Positions 31,989 through 40,982 of a DNA stretch of 64,000 nucleotides are shown piece by piece. The DNA comes from an uncultured SAR324 cluster bacterium. Lineage in GTDB: Bacteria > SAR324 > NAC60-12. The translations under genes and the position numbers were made by a program. A model generated the notes under the pieces. It was not told the DNA's origin and did no database searches. It saw nothing but the letters and a program-made list of their open reading frames with translations. Position 1 is the stretch's first letter. Each line of letters starts with the position of its first letter. Where the stretch lies: positions 381,040 to 445,039 of the forward strand of contig CAJJCY010000002.1 in the NCBI GenBank assembly GCA_905182865.1, in the 5' to 3' direction.

Positions 31989-32818
31989 AGCTCAATGTGA
32001 TCAACAGTTCTTCAGGCCAAAATAATACAATTTTTGCTACTACCGGAGGAAGAGTACTAAACCCGGAACTTCCCCTCATCATTTTCATACATGGAGCAGG
32101 AATGGATCACACAGTCTGGAATTTACATACACGCTATTTCGCTTTTCACGGTTATTCAGTCCTGGCATTTGATTTTCCAGGACACGGACGTTCAGACGGT
32201 TCATTTCTGGATAGCATTGAACAAATGGCGGACTGGATTCCAGAGTTAATGAATGCTTTGGAACTGGAAAAACCGTATCATACTGCTTCCTTAGTGGGAC
32301 ACTCGATGGGAGCCCTTGCGGCTTTGGAATGCACATCCCGTTATCCTGAAAGAGTGCGCTCATTATGTTTGATGGGTCCTTCGGCAAAAATGCCGGTGCA
32401 TCCGGATTTACTTGAAGCGGCCCGCAAAGACGACCCTCTGGCTTATGATTTGGTTACCTCCTGGGGACACGGACCAGCCGGACATCTTGGAAGGACACCG
32501 GTTCCTGGTTTGTCACTTATTGGCGGAGGGCGTGCTTTGCTGAGTTCTGCACCAAAAGGAGCTTTGGGCAATGATTTGGAAGCCTGCAATGTTTACCAAA
32601 ACGGAATGAATGCGGCAAAAAATATACGCTGCCCCACGTTGTGCATAATTGGAAGTGATGACAAAATGGCTCCGGCCCGTAAAGGGATGGAACTCGCTTC
32701 TACAATTCCAGAAGCAAATACTGAAATCATCCAGAACTGTGGACATATGATGCTGCTGGAAGATTCAAATGCATCTTTGAAGGCCCTTAAGGGACATTTA
32801 AACAGTTTTGAAAGCTGA
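31985..32818 (+). CDS. alpha/beta-hydrolase
   Basis: 277 residues, intact. Oxyanion region IFIHGAGMDHTVW, nucleophile Ser107 in GHSMGA, Asp in IIGSDDKMAP and His in NCGHMMLLE form a complete triad. A lid insert lies between about 150 and 195. The start overlaps the metY stop by four bases. It is too short and lacks the motifs of homoserine acetyltransferase MetX, so a direct role in methionine synthesis is not shown; esterase or small-ester hydrolase activity is likely. Confidence 0.8.
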   Translation: MKLNVINSSSGQNNTIFATTGGRVLNPELPLIIFIHGAGMDHTVWNLHTRYFAFHGYSVLAFDFPGHGRSDGSFLDSIEQMADWIPELMNALELEKPYHTASLVGHSMGALAALECTSRYPERVRSLCLMGPSAKMPVHPDLLEAARKDDPLAYDLVTSWGHGPAGHLGRTPVPGLSLIGGGRALLSSAPKGALGNDLEACNVYQNGMNAAKNIRCPTLCIIGSDDKMAPARKGMELASTIPEANTEIIQNCGHMMLLEDSNASLKALKGHLNSFES

Positions 32819-32845
32819 ACTCAGCACCTGTTTCAGAGATCTATC

Positions 32846-34051
32846 TCAGACCCGTTCAATCAGCATAGCAATTCCCTGTCCGACACCGATACACATTGTG
32901 CAAAGCGCATAACGTTCTCTGCGCAACTGGAGTTCTTTCACGGCGGTCAAAGCCAAGCGGGCGCCACTCATACCGAGCGGATGTCCCAGCGCAATTGCTC
33001 CTCCATTTGGATTTACACGCGGATCGTCATCAGCCAAATCCAAAGCACGCATTACAGCTAATGCTTGCGCTGCAAATGCTTCATTGAGTTCGATTATTCC
33101 GATTTTGTCCAGTGAAACTCCGGTCAATTCGAGCAGTTTTTGCGTTGCCGGAACAGGACCATAACCCATAATTCTGGGTTCAACACCTGCTGTGGCCATT
33201 CCTATGACTCTCGCAACAGGAGAAAGCTTTTGTTTTGTTGCCATCGTTTCTGATGCAATGATCAAAGCTGCTGCACCATCATTAACTCCGGAAGCATTTC
33301 CCACAGTGATGCAACCGTTTTCACGAAAGGGTGTGGTCAATTTTCCAAGTTTTTCCAGCTTTGTTTCCGGACGTGGATGTTCATCCTGATCAACGATCAA
33401 CGGCTCACCTTTGCGCTGCGGAATACTTACCGGCACAATTTCCTCTCCAAGCCGTCCTGATTCCATTGCCTGTCCGGCTTTTTGCTGAGAACGCCAGGCA
33501 AAAGCATCTTGATCCTCTCGTGAAATATTAAATTCTGCAGCCAAATTTTCTGCAGTTTCAGGCATTGAATCAGTTCCATATTGTTCGAGCATCAGTTTAT
33601 TGACAAAGCGCCAGCCGATAGTTGTGTCAAAAGTCTCAGCATTTCGTGAAAATGCGGATGTTGCTTTTCCCATCACAAAAGGAGCCCGGCTCATGCTTTC
33701 AACTCCGCCGGCAATAACCAGATTTTGTTCTCCGGATTTGATTGCTCTTGCAGCAATCCCCACTGCGTCAAGCCCGGAACCACAAAGACGGTTTACGGTT
33801 GCTCCTGGAACAGTTTGCGGCAATCCGGAAAGTAAAGCTGCCATCCTGGCCACGTTGCGGTTATCCTCTCCGGCCTGATTTGCACAGCCCAGAATTACAT
33901 CATTCACTGTTTCCCAATCCACTCCGGAATTTCTTTCCATCAATGTTTTTATTGGAATTGCCGCCAAATCATCAGTTCTCACTCCAGCTAAAGCACCACC
34001 GTATCGTCCAATCGGGGTCCGGATTCCATCACATATAAAAGCTTCTTCCAT
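32846..34051 (-). CDS. paaJ: thiolase, 3-oxoadipyl-CoA/acetyl-CoA acyltransferase type
   Basis: 401 residues, intact. Opens MEEAFICDGIRTPIGRYGGAL, catalytic Cys in NRLCGSGLDAV, GGVESMSRAPFVM, then NEAFAAQ, the His in ALGHPLGMSGAR and the second Cys in CTMCIGVGQG. The wording GGALAGVRTDDLAAIPI and ESMSRAPFV is typical of the PcaF/PaaJ subgroup that cleaves 3-oxoadipyl-CoA to succinyl-CoA and acetyl-CoA. It follows a PaaH-like dehydrogenase on the same strand, which supports the aromatic or phenylacetate reading, but general beta-oxidation remains possible. The symbol is therefore a best guess. Confidence 0.85.
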   Translation of the reverse strand: MEEAFICDGIRTPIGRYGGALAGVRTDDLAAIPIKTLMERNSGVDWETVNDVILGCANQAGEDNRNVARMAALLSGLPQTVPGATVNRLCGSGLDAVGIAARAIKSGEQNLVIAGGVESMSRAPFVMGKATSAFSRNAETFDTTIGWRFVNKLMLEQYGTDSMPETAENLAAEFNISREDQDAFAWRSQQKAGQAMESGRLGEEIVPVSIPQRKGEPLIVDQDEHPRPETKLEKLGKLTTPFRENGCITVGNASGVNDGAAALIIASETMATKQKLSPVARVIGMATAGVEPRIMGYGPVPATQKLLELTGVSLDKIGIIELNEAFAAQALAVMRALDLADDDPRVNPNGGAIALGHPLGMSGARLALTAVKELQLRRERYALCTMCIGVGQGIAMLIERV

Positions 34052-34104
34052 TTTGATTTTTTAATTGTTGATTTTGTTTTTAGTTAGGGCTCACTGAAAA
34101 AGAA

Positions 34105-34228
34105 TTTTCTTTTGTCATCCCGGACTTGATCCTGGATCCAGATCTCCGTTCAGAATTAATACAAGATTTGGAGAAATTACCCCGGATTCCGAATCTACGC
34201 TTCACTTCGCTCCGAATGACAATAGTTA
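34105..34228. repeat. palindromic intergenic repeat
   Basis: Between paaH-like and thiolase genes. It begins TTGTCATCCCGGACTTGATCC and ends with the complementary phrase CTTCGCTCCGAATGACAA, with GGATCCAGATCTCC and CCGGATTCCGAATC inside. This is a common form of proteobacterial intergenic palindromic repeat; a related copy is at 23450-23575. Confidence 0.6.
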
Positions 34229-34244
34229 AATGGCGAAAGCATTG

Positions 34245-35744
34245 TTAATTTTGCTTTGCCTTTTGCTGCAGCCAGGAAGAGACCTGATAACGTTCTCCAT
34301 AAAACTTACGTAAATTATCAAGAGTTTCCACCACCAAAAAAAAGCCCCATTGCTCGGCCCAGTCCAAAGGTCCCTGCGGATAATTAACTCCTTTTCTCAT
34401 GGCCAGATTAACTCCTGCGGCATCGGAGACTTCTTCCTGGACGAGCAAAGAAGCTTCATTGGACAACATGGCAACAGTACGTGTCAGAACCATTCCAGGA
34501 ATATCTTTCAATACAGATACCAGTTTGCCCAAAGACTGAAAAAGACCCACTGCTTCCTGTAAAGCGTTTGCTGAACACTGTGAAGCCGGAGCAAGCGCAA
34601 TTCGCGGGGACTGAAAATAATCCAAACATAAATCCAGTGAAATCACGTTTTCTCCCAAATCAAAAGACCGCTCAGTTGAACTTTTTCCATTTGAAATCAT
34701 GACTGCCGCACCTGCAGGTAGGCGAATAATTCCATTTCCGGAAATGTTTTTTGTCTTTAAAGAACCTCCTTCAATCAATTTTAGTAGAGAGTGAGGCAGC
34801 TTTTCGGGGCCTTCAATAATGAGAGAAATAGGAGCAGGAGATTCCGGAGCATTTTTTGGGACCTGCATTTCCACATCAACTCCATATTCAAAAAATCCCT
34901 GTCCAGATTTCCGTCCTAAACGTCCGGAATCCACCAACTCTTTTTGCAGCACAGAGGGGGCAAAACGAGGATGACGCTGATAACTTTCCCAAATTTGACA
35001 GGTCACCGCATAATTCACATCCAGGCCAATCAAATCCATCAGTTCAAAAGGTCCCATTCTGAAACCACCGCATTCACGCATTATGGCATCACAGGTTGCC
35101 GCATCAGTTCCACCTTCTTTGAGAATAGCCAGAGCTTCACTGTAAAAAGGGCGGGCTGCACGGTTGACAATGAATCCCGGACTGGAGCAGACATGTACCG
35201 GGCTTTTCCCCCATTGCTCTGCGAGTGAGAAAACTATATCTGCAACCTCTGAATCCGTTTCGGTGGATTGCACAACTTCCACCAACGCCATTACCGGAGC
35301 AGGATTAAAAAAGTGCATGCCGACCAGACGTTCCGGACGCTTCAGCACACTGCCCATTTCGTTTAAATCAATCGATGAAGTATTGGTCGCCAAAATTGCA
35401 TCTTCTTCCAGCAATGATTCCAGTTGGGAAAAAACGTCCTGTTTAATAAGCAAATCCTCAATAATCGCTTCAATCGCCAGTTTGGCCTTAGCAAGTTCTT
35501 CAAGAGTTTGTACCGGCTTTATGTTTGCCAGGATTTGAGTTCTTTTTTTGTCCGTAATTTTTTCTTTATTTACTGAGCGTTCGAGTCTCACGGCAATGTT
35601 TTCAATTGCACTTTGTGTTTGTTCCTGAGAGACGTCATAAAGCAACACTGGATGTCCAGCCGTTCCCGCAATCTGAGCAATTCCCTGACCCATCGTTCCT
35701 GAACCAAGCACGGCGATGGTATAATTGTTTGCTTCAATTTGCAT
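34245..35744 (-). CDS. paaH: 3-hydroxyacyl-CoA dehydrogenase, PaaH/PaaC type
   Basis: 499 residues, intact. NAD-binding GSGTMGQGIAQIAGTAGH at residue about 14, catalytic region TNTSSIDLNEMG, MHFFNPAPVMALVEVV with the active His, and a 3HCDH C-terminal domain (GFIVNRAARPFYSEAL...MGPFELMDLIGLDVNYAV). A second C-terminal 3HCDH domain (GMVLTRTVAMLSNEAS...GVNYPQGPLDWAEQWG) makes the long form typical of PaaH/PaaC in phenylacetate degradation. It oxidises 3-hydroxyadipyl-CoA or similar. Its thiolase partner lies downstream. Confidence 0.87.
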   Translation of the reverse strand: MQIEANNYTIAVLGSGTMGQGIAQIAGTAGHPVLLYDVSQEQTQSAIENIAVRLERSVNKEKITDKKRTQILANIKPVQTLEELAKAKLAIEAIIEDLLIKQDVFSQLESLLEEDAILATNTSSIDLNEMGSVLKRPERLVGMHFFNPAPVMALVEVVQSTETDSEVADIVFSLAEQWGKSPVHVCSSPGFIVNRAARPFYSEALAILKEGGTDAATCDAIMRECGGFRMGPFELMDLIGLDVNYAVTCQIWESYQRHPRFAPSVLQKELVDSGRLGRKSGQGFFEYGVDVEMQVPKNAPESPAPISLIIEGPEKLPHSLLKLIEGGSLKTKNISGNGIIRLPAGAAVMISNGKSSTERSFDLGENVISLDLCLDYFQSPRIALAPASQCSANALQEAVGLFQSLGKLVSVLKDIPGMVLTRTVAMLSNEASLLVQEEVSDAAGVNLAMRKGVNYPQGPLDWAEQWGFFLVVETLDNLRKFYGERYQVSSWLQQKAKQN

Positions 35745-35964
35745 TTGATTTTTATTTATGACGAGATAGAATGGAAGTTAAAAAGAATAATCAGATTTAA
35801 CGTCCGGTTATTTTAGCCGATCAAACAAACTCATGCAATTTGAAAAACAATTCGACCATCTTTCTTAAAAGAGCTTGAATAACAGATAATTTTACATTAG
35901 AGTCCCGGTAGAAGGCCAGCCGTTAAAAAGTAATATTTTCAACATAACAAATCAAAGGAATTAC

Positions 35965-36510
35965 ATGAAACCTCAGATACGCAGAATTGTCATCCAAGTT
36001 GAAGAAATCCATCAGGAAATTGGCCGTACGATTGATCCACCGGCACGAAAAGTCACAGTTGCTGCAGTAATCAATAATCCTTATGCAGGTAAATATGTTG
36101 ATGATTTGGAACCGCTTTACGATTTAGGTGCGGAAATAGGTGGACTGCTGGCTAAAAAAGGAGTTACTGCACTAGGCGTAAAACCTTCCGAAATTGTCAG
36201 TTACGGCAAAGGTGCAATAGTCGGACTGGACGGAGAAATCGAACATGCCGCAGCCATTTTACATCCTCGTTTAGGTAAACCGGTACGTGCTGCAGTTGAA
36301 AAAGGTGATGATATAATTCCTTCTACTAAAAAAATGGGCGGCCCAGGATCGGTTTTGGTAATGCCGTTGACCAACAAAGACAGCATCTGGAGTTTTGATC
36401 ATATGGATGCCACCGAAATCAGTCTTCCGGATGCACCCAGGGCAGATGAAATAGTGGTAGCAGTCGCTCTTGCTGACAGCGGGCGTCCACTCGCTAGAAC
36501 TGGAACATAA
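35965..36510 (+). CDS. AA_synth family protein (DUF1185)
   Basis: 181 residues, intact. VTVAAVINNPYAGKYVDDLEPLYDLGAEIGGLLAKKG and the later GKGAIVGLDGEIEHAAAILHPRLGKPVRAAV are the hallmark blocks of this family, once proposed to act in amino-acid synthesis but without established reaction. GGPGSVLVMPLTNKD and the C-terminal Asp/Glu-rich strand follow. A good AAAGGA ribosome site precedes the ATG. It is divergent to paaH and followed by an EthD-like protein 22 bases on, a pairing that suggests a small catabolic operon. Confidence 0.8.
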   Translation: MKPQIRRIVIQVEEIHQEIGRTIDPPARKVTVAAVINNPYAGKYVDDLEPLYDLGAEIGGLLAKKGVTALGVKPSEIVSYGKGAIVGLDGEIEHAAAILHPRLGKPVRAAVEKGDDIIPSTKKMGGPGSVLVMPLTNKDSIWSFDHMDATEISLPDAPRADEIVVAVALADSGRPLARTGT

Positions 36511-36532
36511 CAAATATAAAAGGATAAAGAAA

Positions 36533-36841
36533 ATGTTTAAAGCAATGATTTTACTCAAGCGCAAAGAAGAATATTCTAGGCGCGAATTCCGAAACTGGTG
36601 GCTCGGTGAACATGCACAACTTGCCATTCAACTACCTGGATTACGCAAATTGTGTTTCAATCCCACCGATAACGAAGAGGCTATGTATGACGGAGTGGCA
36701 GAGCTCTGGTTTGACTCAGAAGCAGATTTTACGGAGGCCTATCAAACTGAACTCGGCAAAGCAGTTGCTGCTGATTCTTTGGCGCATGTCGGACGCAGGG
36801 ACCGTCTATTTGTGGATGAAAACATACTGTTAGACGATTAA
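36533..36841 (+). CDS. EthD-domain protein
   Basis: 102 residues. MFKAMILLKRKEEYSRREFRNWWLGEHAQLAIQLPGLRKL is the EthD pattern (opening beta strand, then a helix with W..EH) found in dimeric alpha/beta-barrel proteins of catabolic clusters. The start at 36533 is chosen because AGGATAAAGAAA provides a ribosome site; in-frame codons upstream overlap the AA_synth gene. The reaction is unknown; partners often act on carbonyl or ether substrates. Confidence 0.8.
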   Translation: MFKAMILLKRKEEYSRREFRNWWLGEHAQLAIQLPGLRKLCFNPTDNEEAMYDGVAELWFDSEADFTEAYQTELGKAVAADSLAHVGRRDRLFVDENILLDD

Positions 36842-36981
36842 AATTTCGCAAACAATATTTTCAGTCTTATGCCAATTCTAATAGTCTAAACTATTGTTGT
36901 TGTTTTAATTACTCACCATGAAATGTTACGTTCAATATTGAACTTTTAAAATTATTAATAATTATATTAAAATCCTCCTCT

Positions 36982-37434
36982 ATGAAACAAATAATAAAAG
37001 TCGCAGCATTAATAGTTTTCCTTTCGTTTTGTTTTTTTGGCAGCTCATCTCTGGCCGACTCGAAGGGTATCATCAAGTACCGACAAAACGTGATGAAATC
37101 GACCGCTGGGCACATGGGAGCAATTGTGGATATTTTGAAGAACGATTTGCCTCTGCAAGCCCACATTCTTGACCATGCGCGTTCGATACAGCAAAACAGT
37201 AAAATGACGCTGGCAATGTTTCCAAAAGGTACCGGGCTTGGAAACACCAAAGCAAAACCGGCGATCTGGGAAAACTGGTCTAAATTTGAGTCCGCGGTAC
37301 AGGACTTTGAGCGTGAAAGTGCAAAACTGGTAAAAGTAGCAGAAAGCGGAGACATGGAAGCACTTGCTAAACAAGTCCGGGCCACGGGCAAAACCTGTGG
37401 TGGATGCCACAGGAATTTCCGGAAAAGAGATTAA
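36982..37434 (+). CDS. cytochrome c' (periplasmic)
   Basis: 150 residues. Signal peptide (MKQIIKVAALIVFLSF...SSLADS), four-helix body beginning IKYRQNVMKSTAGHMGAIVDILK (the Arg-Gln and Met typical of this family) and a C-terminal heme-binding CGGCH (Cys139, Cys142, His143), all as expected for class II cytochrome c'. Such proteins bind NO and may protect against nitrosative stress. It precedes a TPR protein and a diheme cytochrome on the same strand. Confidence 0.9.
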   Translation: MKQIIKVAALIVFLSFCFFGSSSLADSKGIIKYRQNVMKSTAGHMGAIVDILKNDLPLQAHILDHARSIQQNSKMTLAMFPKGTGLGNTKAKPAIWENWSKFESAVQDFERESAKLVKVAESGDMEALAKQVRATGKTCGGCHRNFRKRD

Positions 37435-37559
37435 ATTTTTCTAGTGACTAGCTCGACCATTTATATTTTATCCCTCTTAATCGTTCTTCATGCTTAATTT
37501 GCTCTGTCGGGGGTTTAACACCAAATTCATTCTTTTCAATAAGCATAAAAGGGAATCAG

Positions 37560-38035
37560 ATGAAAATTTATAAGTTTTTTCTTCTGGTTATTCTTTCTAT
37601 GCATTTTAATTTCTCAACTGCGTTTGCGGACCCTTCTTCTTCGGGATATGACAATGACGCGGCAAAACCTGTGAATGTTGATTATAAAAGAGGTTATGAT
37701 GAGATCTCAAACAGCAACTACCAGCTGGCCATCAAATACCTTTTAAAAGGCAGCCAAAACTTCCCCGGATAATCCGGATGTGTATAATTTGCTGGGATTC
37801 AGTCATCGTAAACTGGATCAAAGTAGAAGAGGCATTTAAGTATTACAACAGGGCCTTGAAACTGAATCCGCGTCATCAGGGAGCAAATGAATACATCGGC
37901 GAACTTTATTTGCGAACAAAAAACCTTAATAAAGCCGAAGAGCATTTGGAAGTCCTTGATGATATCTGTTTATTCGGTTGTGAAGAATATGACGATCTTA
38001 AAGATGCTATCGAAAAGTACAAAAAAAGTATGTAG
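37560..38035 (+). CDS. periplasmic TPR protein (two frameshifts)
   Basis: Signal peptide (MKIYKFFLLVILSMHFNFSTAFADP) then TPR-like helices: YKRGYDEISNSNYQLAIKYLLKGSQNFP, PDNPDVYNLLGFSHRKLDQS, EEAFKYYNRALKLNPRHQGANEYIGELYLRTKNLNKAEEHL. Frame changes at about 37757 (CCCCGG) and about 37823 break the reading; when bridged it gives one protein of about 158 residues. TPR proteins scaffold partners; here the neighbours are c-type cytochromes, so an assembly or docking role is possible. Its stop lies 43 bases before the cytochrome start. Confidence 0.75.
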
Positions 38036-38078
38036 AAATTATTGGTGGAAGCCGCAGACATTCCGAGTAAAATACTTA

Positions 38079-38990
38079 GTGAACAGCCACCGATTGTGTG
38101 CCTTAATATGTTGGTATTTGTTGATTCTCTACAGCCCTCTTGAAGCCTCTGAGGAAAGTCCTGTTAATTTAGCACCAAACATTTCTGCAGGCAAATATCT
38201 TTTTCACGCCGCCGGAGGTTGCAGTTGCCATACTGACACAAAAAACAACAGTGCTTTCCTTGCCGGAGGCCGACCGATTAAAACACCTTTCGGAACCTTT
38301 TACGGAACAAACATCACCCCCGATTATGAAACTGGCATTGGAAACTGGAGTGATGAGGATTTTATCAGGGCCATGACGCAGGGACTGAGTCCTGAAGGGA
38401 GACACTATTTTCCAGTTTTTCCTTACACTTCTTTCCAGCGGATAAAGCCCAAAGATTTGTTGGACCTCAAAGCCTACCTTTTTTCATTACCTCCCGTTCG
38501 TCAAAAAAATCTGCCTCACGACCTGATTCTGCCTTTTGGTGAGCAATACGCGATGATGTTTTGGAAAAACTTTGTCTGGTCTCCAGAACCCTTTATTTCA
38601 AATCCGGAACGAACAGAAAGTTGGAATCGCGGAGCATATCTTGCTCAAGCACTTGCCCATTGCGGAGAATGTCATACTCCTCGAAATCTCCTGGGTGCGC
38701 TTAAACTGGAAATGCACTTTGCCGGATCAAAAGAAGGTCCCGAAGGAGAACTTGCACCGAATATTACTCCACACAAAAAAACAGGAATAGGTAGCTGGAG
38801 CAGGGTTGATATCAGCTATTTTTTGAAAACTGGAATGAAACCAGACGGTGACGATGTACAGGGTTTAATGGGAGAAGTTATCGAGTTTGGCTACCAAAAT
38901 TTACAGGAAGAAGATTTGGACGCGCTGGCAGAATATTTGGCCTCACTTTTACCGATATTAAATGATTTGAAACCAGAGACTCAAAAATGA
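38079..38990 (+). CDS. diheme c-type cytochrome (alcohol-dehydrogenase subunit-like)
   Basis: 303 residues from a GTG at 38079, chosen because a signal peptide (LCALICWYLLILYSPLEAS) follows. Body: AGKYLFHAAGG, first heme site C-S-C-H (Cys48, Cys50, His51) with only one residue between the Cys, LAGGRPIKTPFGTFYGTNITPDYETGIGNWS, then a second canonical site CGECH (Cys194, Cys197, His198) and the same NITP...TGIGSWS pattern. The doubled pattern is that of the cytochrome c family that accepts electrons from periplasmic alcohol/aldehyde dehydrogenases. The dehydrogenase itself is not in the window. Confidence 0.85.
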   Translation: MNSHRLCALICWYLLILYSPLEASEESPVNLAPNISAGKYLFHAAGGCSCHTDTKNNSAFLAGGRPIKTPFGTFYGTNITPDYETGIGNWSDEDFIRAMTQGLSPEGRHYFPVFPYTSFQRIKPKDLLDLKAYLFSLPPVRQKNLPHDLILPFGEQYAMMFWKNFVWSPEPFISNPERTESWNRGAYLAQALAHCGECHTPRNLLGALKLEMHFAGSKEGPEGELAPNITPHKKTGIGSWSRVDISYFLKTGMKPDGDDVQGLMGEVIEFGYQNLQEEDLDALAEYLASLLPILNDLKPETQK

Positions 38991-39128
38991 TATGACATGC
39001 TTTTCTCATGTCTATAGATTCAAGAAATCAACCAGTTTCCATTCTATTAACCCGTCCGGATAGCCGTATTCCATTCTGCAAAACATACCGTAACATACAG
39101 TCTCATTTTTTGGGTCCACTATAAACCA

Positions 39129-39938
39129 TTAACCGACTCTTCCCATGGAAAAACCTCTAGCGAGGTGTTTTTTAACAAAAATCACAAAAATGACACCAGG
39201 TATTAATGTCAAAATACCTGCTGCAGATAGAATAGAAATATTGGCAATAAAAACACTGGCAACCCTCGTCATGATTGCGCCAATTGGCTTTGCATATACC
39301 ACTGTTAGCGCATTAGATAATAAAATTTCTACCCAAGAAAATAAAAAACAGAAAAATGCTGTAACAGCAATCCCTGGTGAAATTTGAGGAAGTAGTATTT
39401 TATAAAAGTATTTAAAAAAACCATATCCATCAATTTTTGACATTTCATCAATCTCTTTTGGAACAGATGAAATGAATCCCTCTAGTATCCATATAGCAAT
39501 TGGAACATTAAAAAAACAATGTGCTAAAGCTACGGCAATGTGTGTATCAATTAATCCTAAGATAGAAAATATTTGAACCATAGGTATCAACAGAATTGCT
39601 GGTGCCATCATTCTGAATGTGAGGAAACCAAAGAAAAGGACCCTATCTCCAAAAAAAGTATATCGAGAAAATGAATATGCAGCTGGAATTGCTACAATTA
39701 AAGAAAGGCTTACATTGATCAATACGTAAAAGATGGAGTTAATGTAGCCCATATACCAACTCTTATCGCTGAAAATAAAGAGATAATTATCAAGAGTGGG
39801 CTGGTGAGGATAAAGTGTTATCGATCCACCAATTTCAGTATTTGTCTTAAAGCTCATTATCAATAACCAATATATTGGGATCAATATGAACAAAATATAA
39901 ATTATAGGTGCTACAAATATCCTATTTTTACTGCTCAT
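39129..39938 (-). CDS. ABC transporter permease (MalG type), orphan copy
   Basis: About 269 residues, six membrane segments. The EAA loop reads EIDEMSKIDGYGFFKYFYKILLPQISPGI. It is clearly paralogous to the permease at 45949-46749 (shared IPIYWLxxMSFKT, TLDNYxxIF, GYINSIxYV, AHCxFNxPxAxWILEGF, MTRxAS) and so probably derives from a glycerol-type importer. Start chosen at MSSKNRIF (39938). It overlaps the end of the partner permease gene. No ATPase, binding protein or catabolic gene adjoins, and the DNA is markedly more AT-rich than the other copy. Confidence 0.85.
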   Translation of the reverse strand: MSSKNRIFVAPIIYILFILIPIYWLLIMSFKTNTEIGGSITLYPHQPTLDNYLFIFSDKSWYMGYINSIFYVLINVSLSLIVAIPAAYSFSRYTFFGDRVLFFGFLTFRMMAPAILLIPMVQIFSILGLIDTHIAVALAHCFFNVPIAIWILEGFISSVPKEIDEMSKIDGYGFFKYFYKILLPQISPGIAVTAFFCFLFSWVEILLSNALTVVYAKPIGAIMTRVASVFIANISILSAAGILTLIPGVIFVIFVKKHLARGFSMGRVG

Positions 39939-40794
39939 TATTCTTCCTAACAATTAGAGAGAAAAACACCCAAGAAACACACAGAACGACCAAAGAATAA
40001 ATGACTGACATGGCTCCACCTTCTCCAAGATCAAACTGAATGGTTGCAGTTTGGACAAGTTCATGTGACAGAAAAGTGGTACTGACCCCTGGCCCACCTC
40101 GAGTTAAAACATATGCTTCTGTATAGATAATGAAACTATCAATAAATCGTAATAAAATAGAGATTAATAAAACTAATTTTAATTTTGGAAGCTGAACATT
40201 TTTGAAAACAGACCAACCCCTTGCTCCATCTACTAATGCAGCTTGGTAATATGCCTCTGGGATGTTTTTTAGTCCTGCAAAACAAAGTAGAATAACAAGG
40301 CTAGTCCAGTGCCAACTATCCATTAAAGCTAATGTTATCCAGACTATTATTGGGTTGTTCATGTCATAATTTGCCCCCAAATAATCTATACTGGAGCTTA
40401 TCAAGCCTATTTCGGGTAATGTTAAAAATTTCCATATGTGTCCTACAACAATAGACGGTATCAGAAGTGGTAAAGAAATTAACACAATATAAAGATCAGA
40501 CAAAAACCCTTTTTGGGGAAGTCGAAGAGCAATATAAATACCCAATGGAATTTCTATTGATATAATTAGAGCTGAGAATCCTAGACTCCGAAAAAAAGCT
40601 CCGTAAAAATCCGAAGAACTTAATACTTGTTGAAACCAACTCATGCCTACCCAGATAAAATTATTTCCAGCAAAAGAATCATGAACTGAAAAATAAAGAA
40701 CCATAGACATTGGAATTACTCCACTAATCAACATCACCAGTAATGCTGGTGAAAGCAATAGATAGGCGATTTTATCTTTTGACTTACTTATCAT
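39928..40794 (-). CDS. ABC transporter permease (MalF type), orphan copy
   Basis: 288 residues, intact, with about six membrane segments and the EAA loop IPEAYYQAALVDGARGWSVFKNVQLPKLK. Paralogous to the permease at 46746-47611 (VDSWHWTSLVxLL, FxDSFxIYTExxxLTxGGPGxSTTFLS, QFDLGxxxAMSxIY). First of two genes whose reading frames overlap by 11 bases. Without ATPase and binding protein genes beside it, it would have to borrow components from the operon at 47608-51788 or be a leftover of a lost operon. Confidence 0.85.
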   Translation of the reverse strand: MISKSKDKIAYLLLSPALLVMLISGVIPMSMVLYFSVHDSFAGNNFIWVGMSWFQQVLSSSDFYGAFFRSLGFSALIISIEIPLGIYIALRLPQKGFLSDLYIVLISLPLLIPSIVVGHIWKFLTLPEIGLISSSIDYLGANYDMNNPIIVWITLALMDSWHWTSLVILLCFAGLKNIPEAYYQAALVDGARGWSVFKNVQLPKLKLVLLISILLRFIDSFIIYTEAYVLTRGGPGVSTTFLSHELVQTATIQFDLGEGGAMSVIYSLVVLCVSWVFFSLIVRKNNEQ

Positions 40795-40982
40795 AGGGAT
40801 TATATTAAAAAACTTAAAAGAAAAGTAATTGCAGACACTTTTTACTTAGCGACATGTTTAAGAACTCAACCAACGGTTTTGAGTCAAAAGACTTTAGTGT
40901 AGCTGCTTAAAAAAGATTTCTCAATTCTATCCAAATGACACGGCTTCAGAACTTTTTTGACCGCATCTTAATCTTTTTAACA

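Noticed and set aside
31985-32818. Alpha/beta hydrolase downstream of metY as MetX (homoserine acetyltransferase)
   Set aside because: It is about 277 residues, shorter than MetX, and lacks its conserved motifs; only the generic triad is seen.
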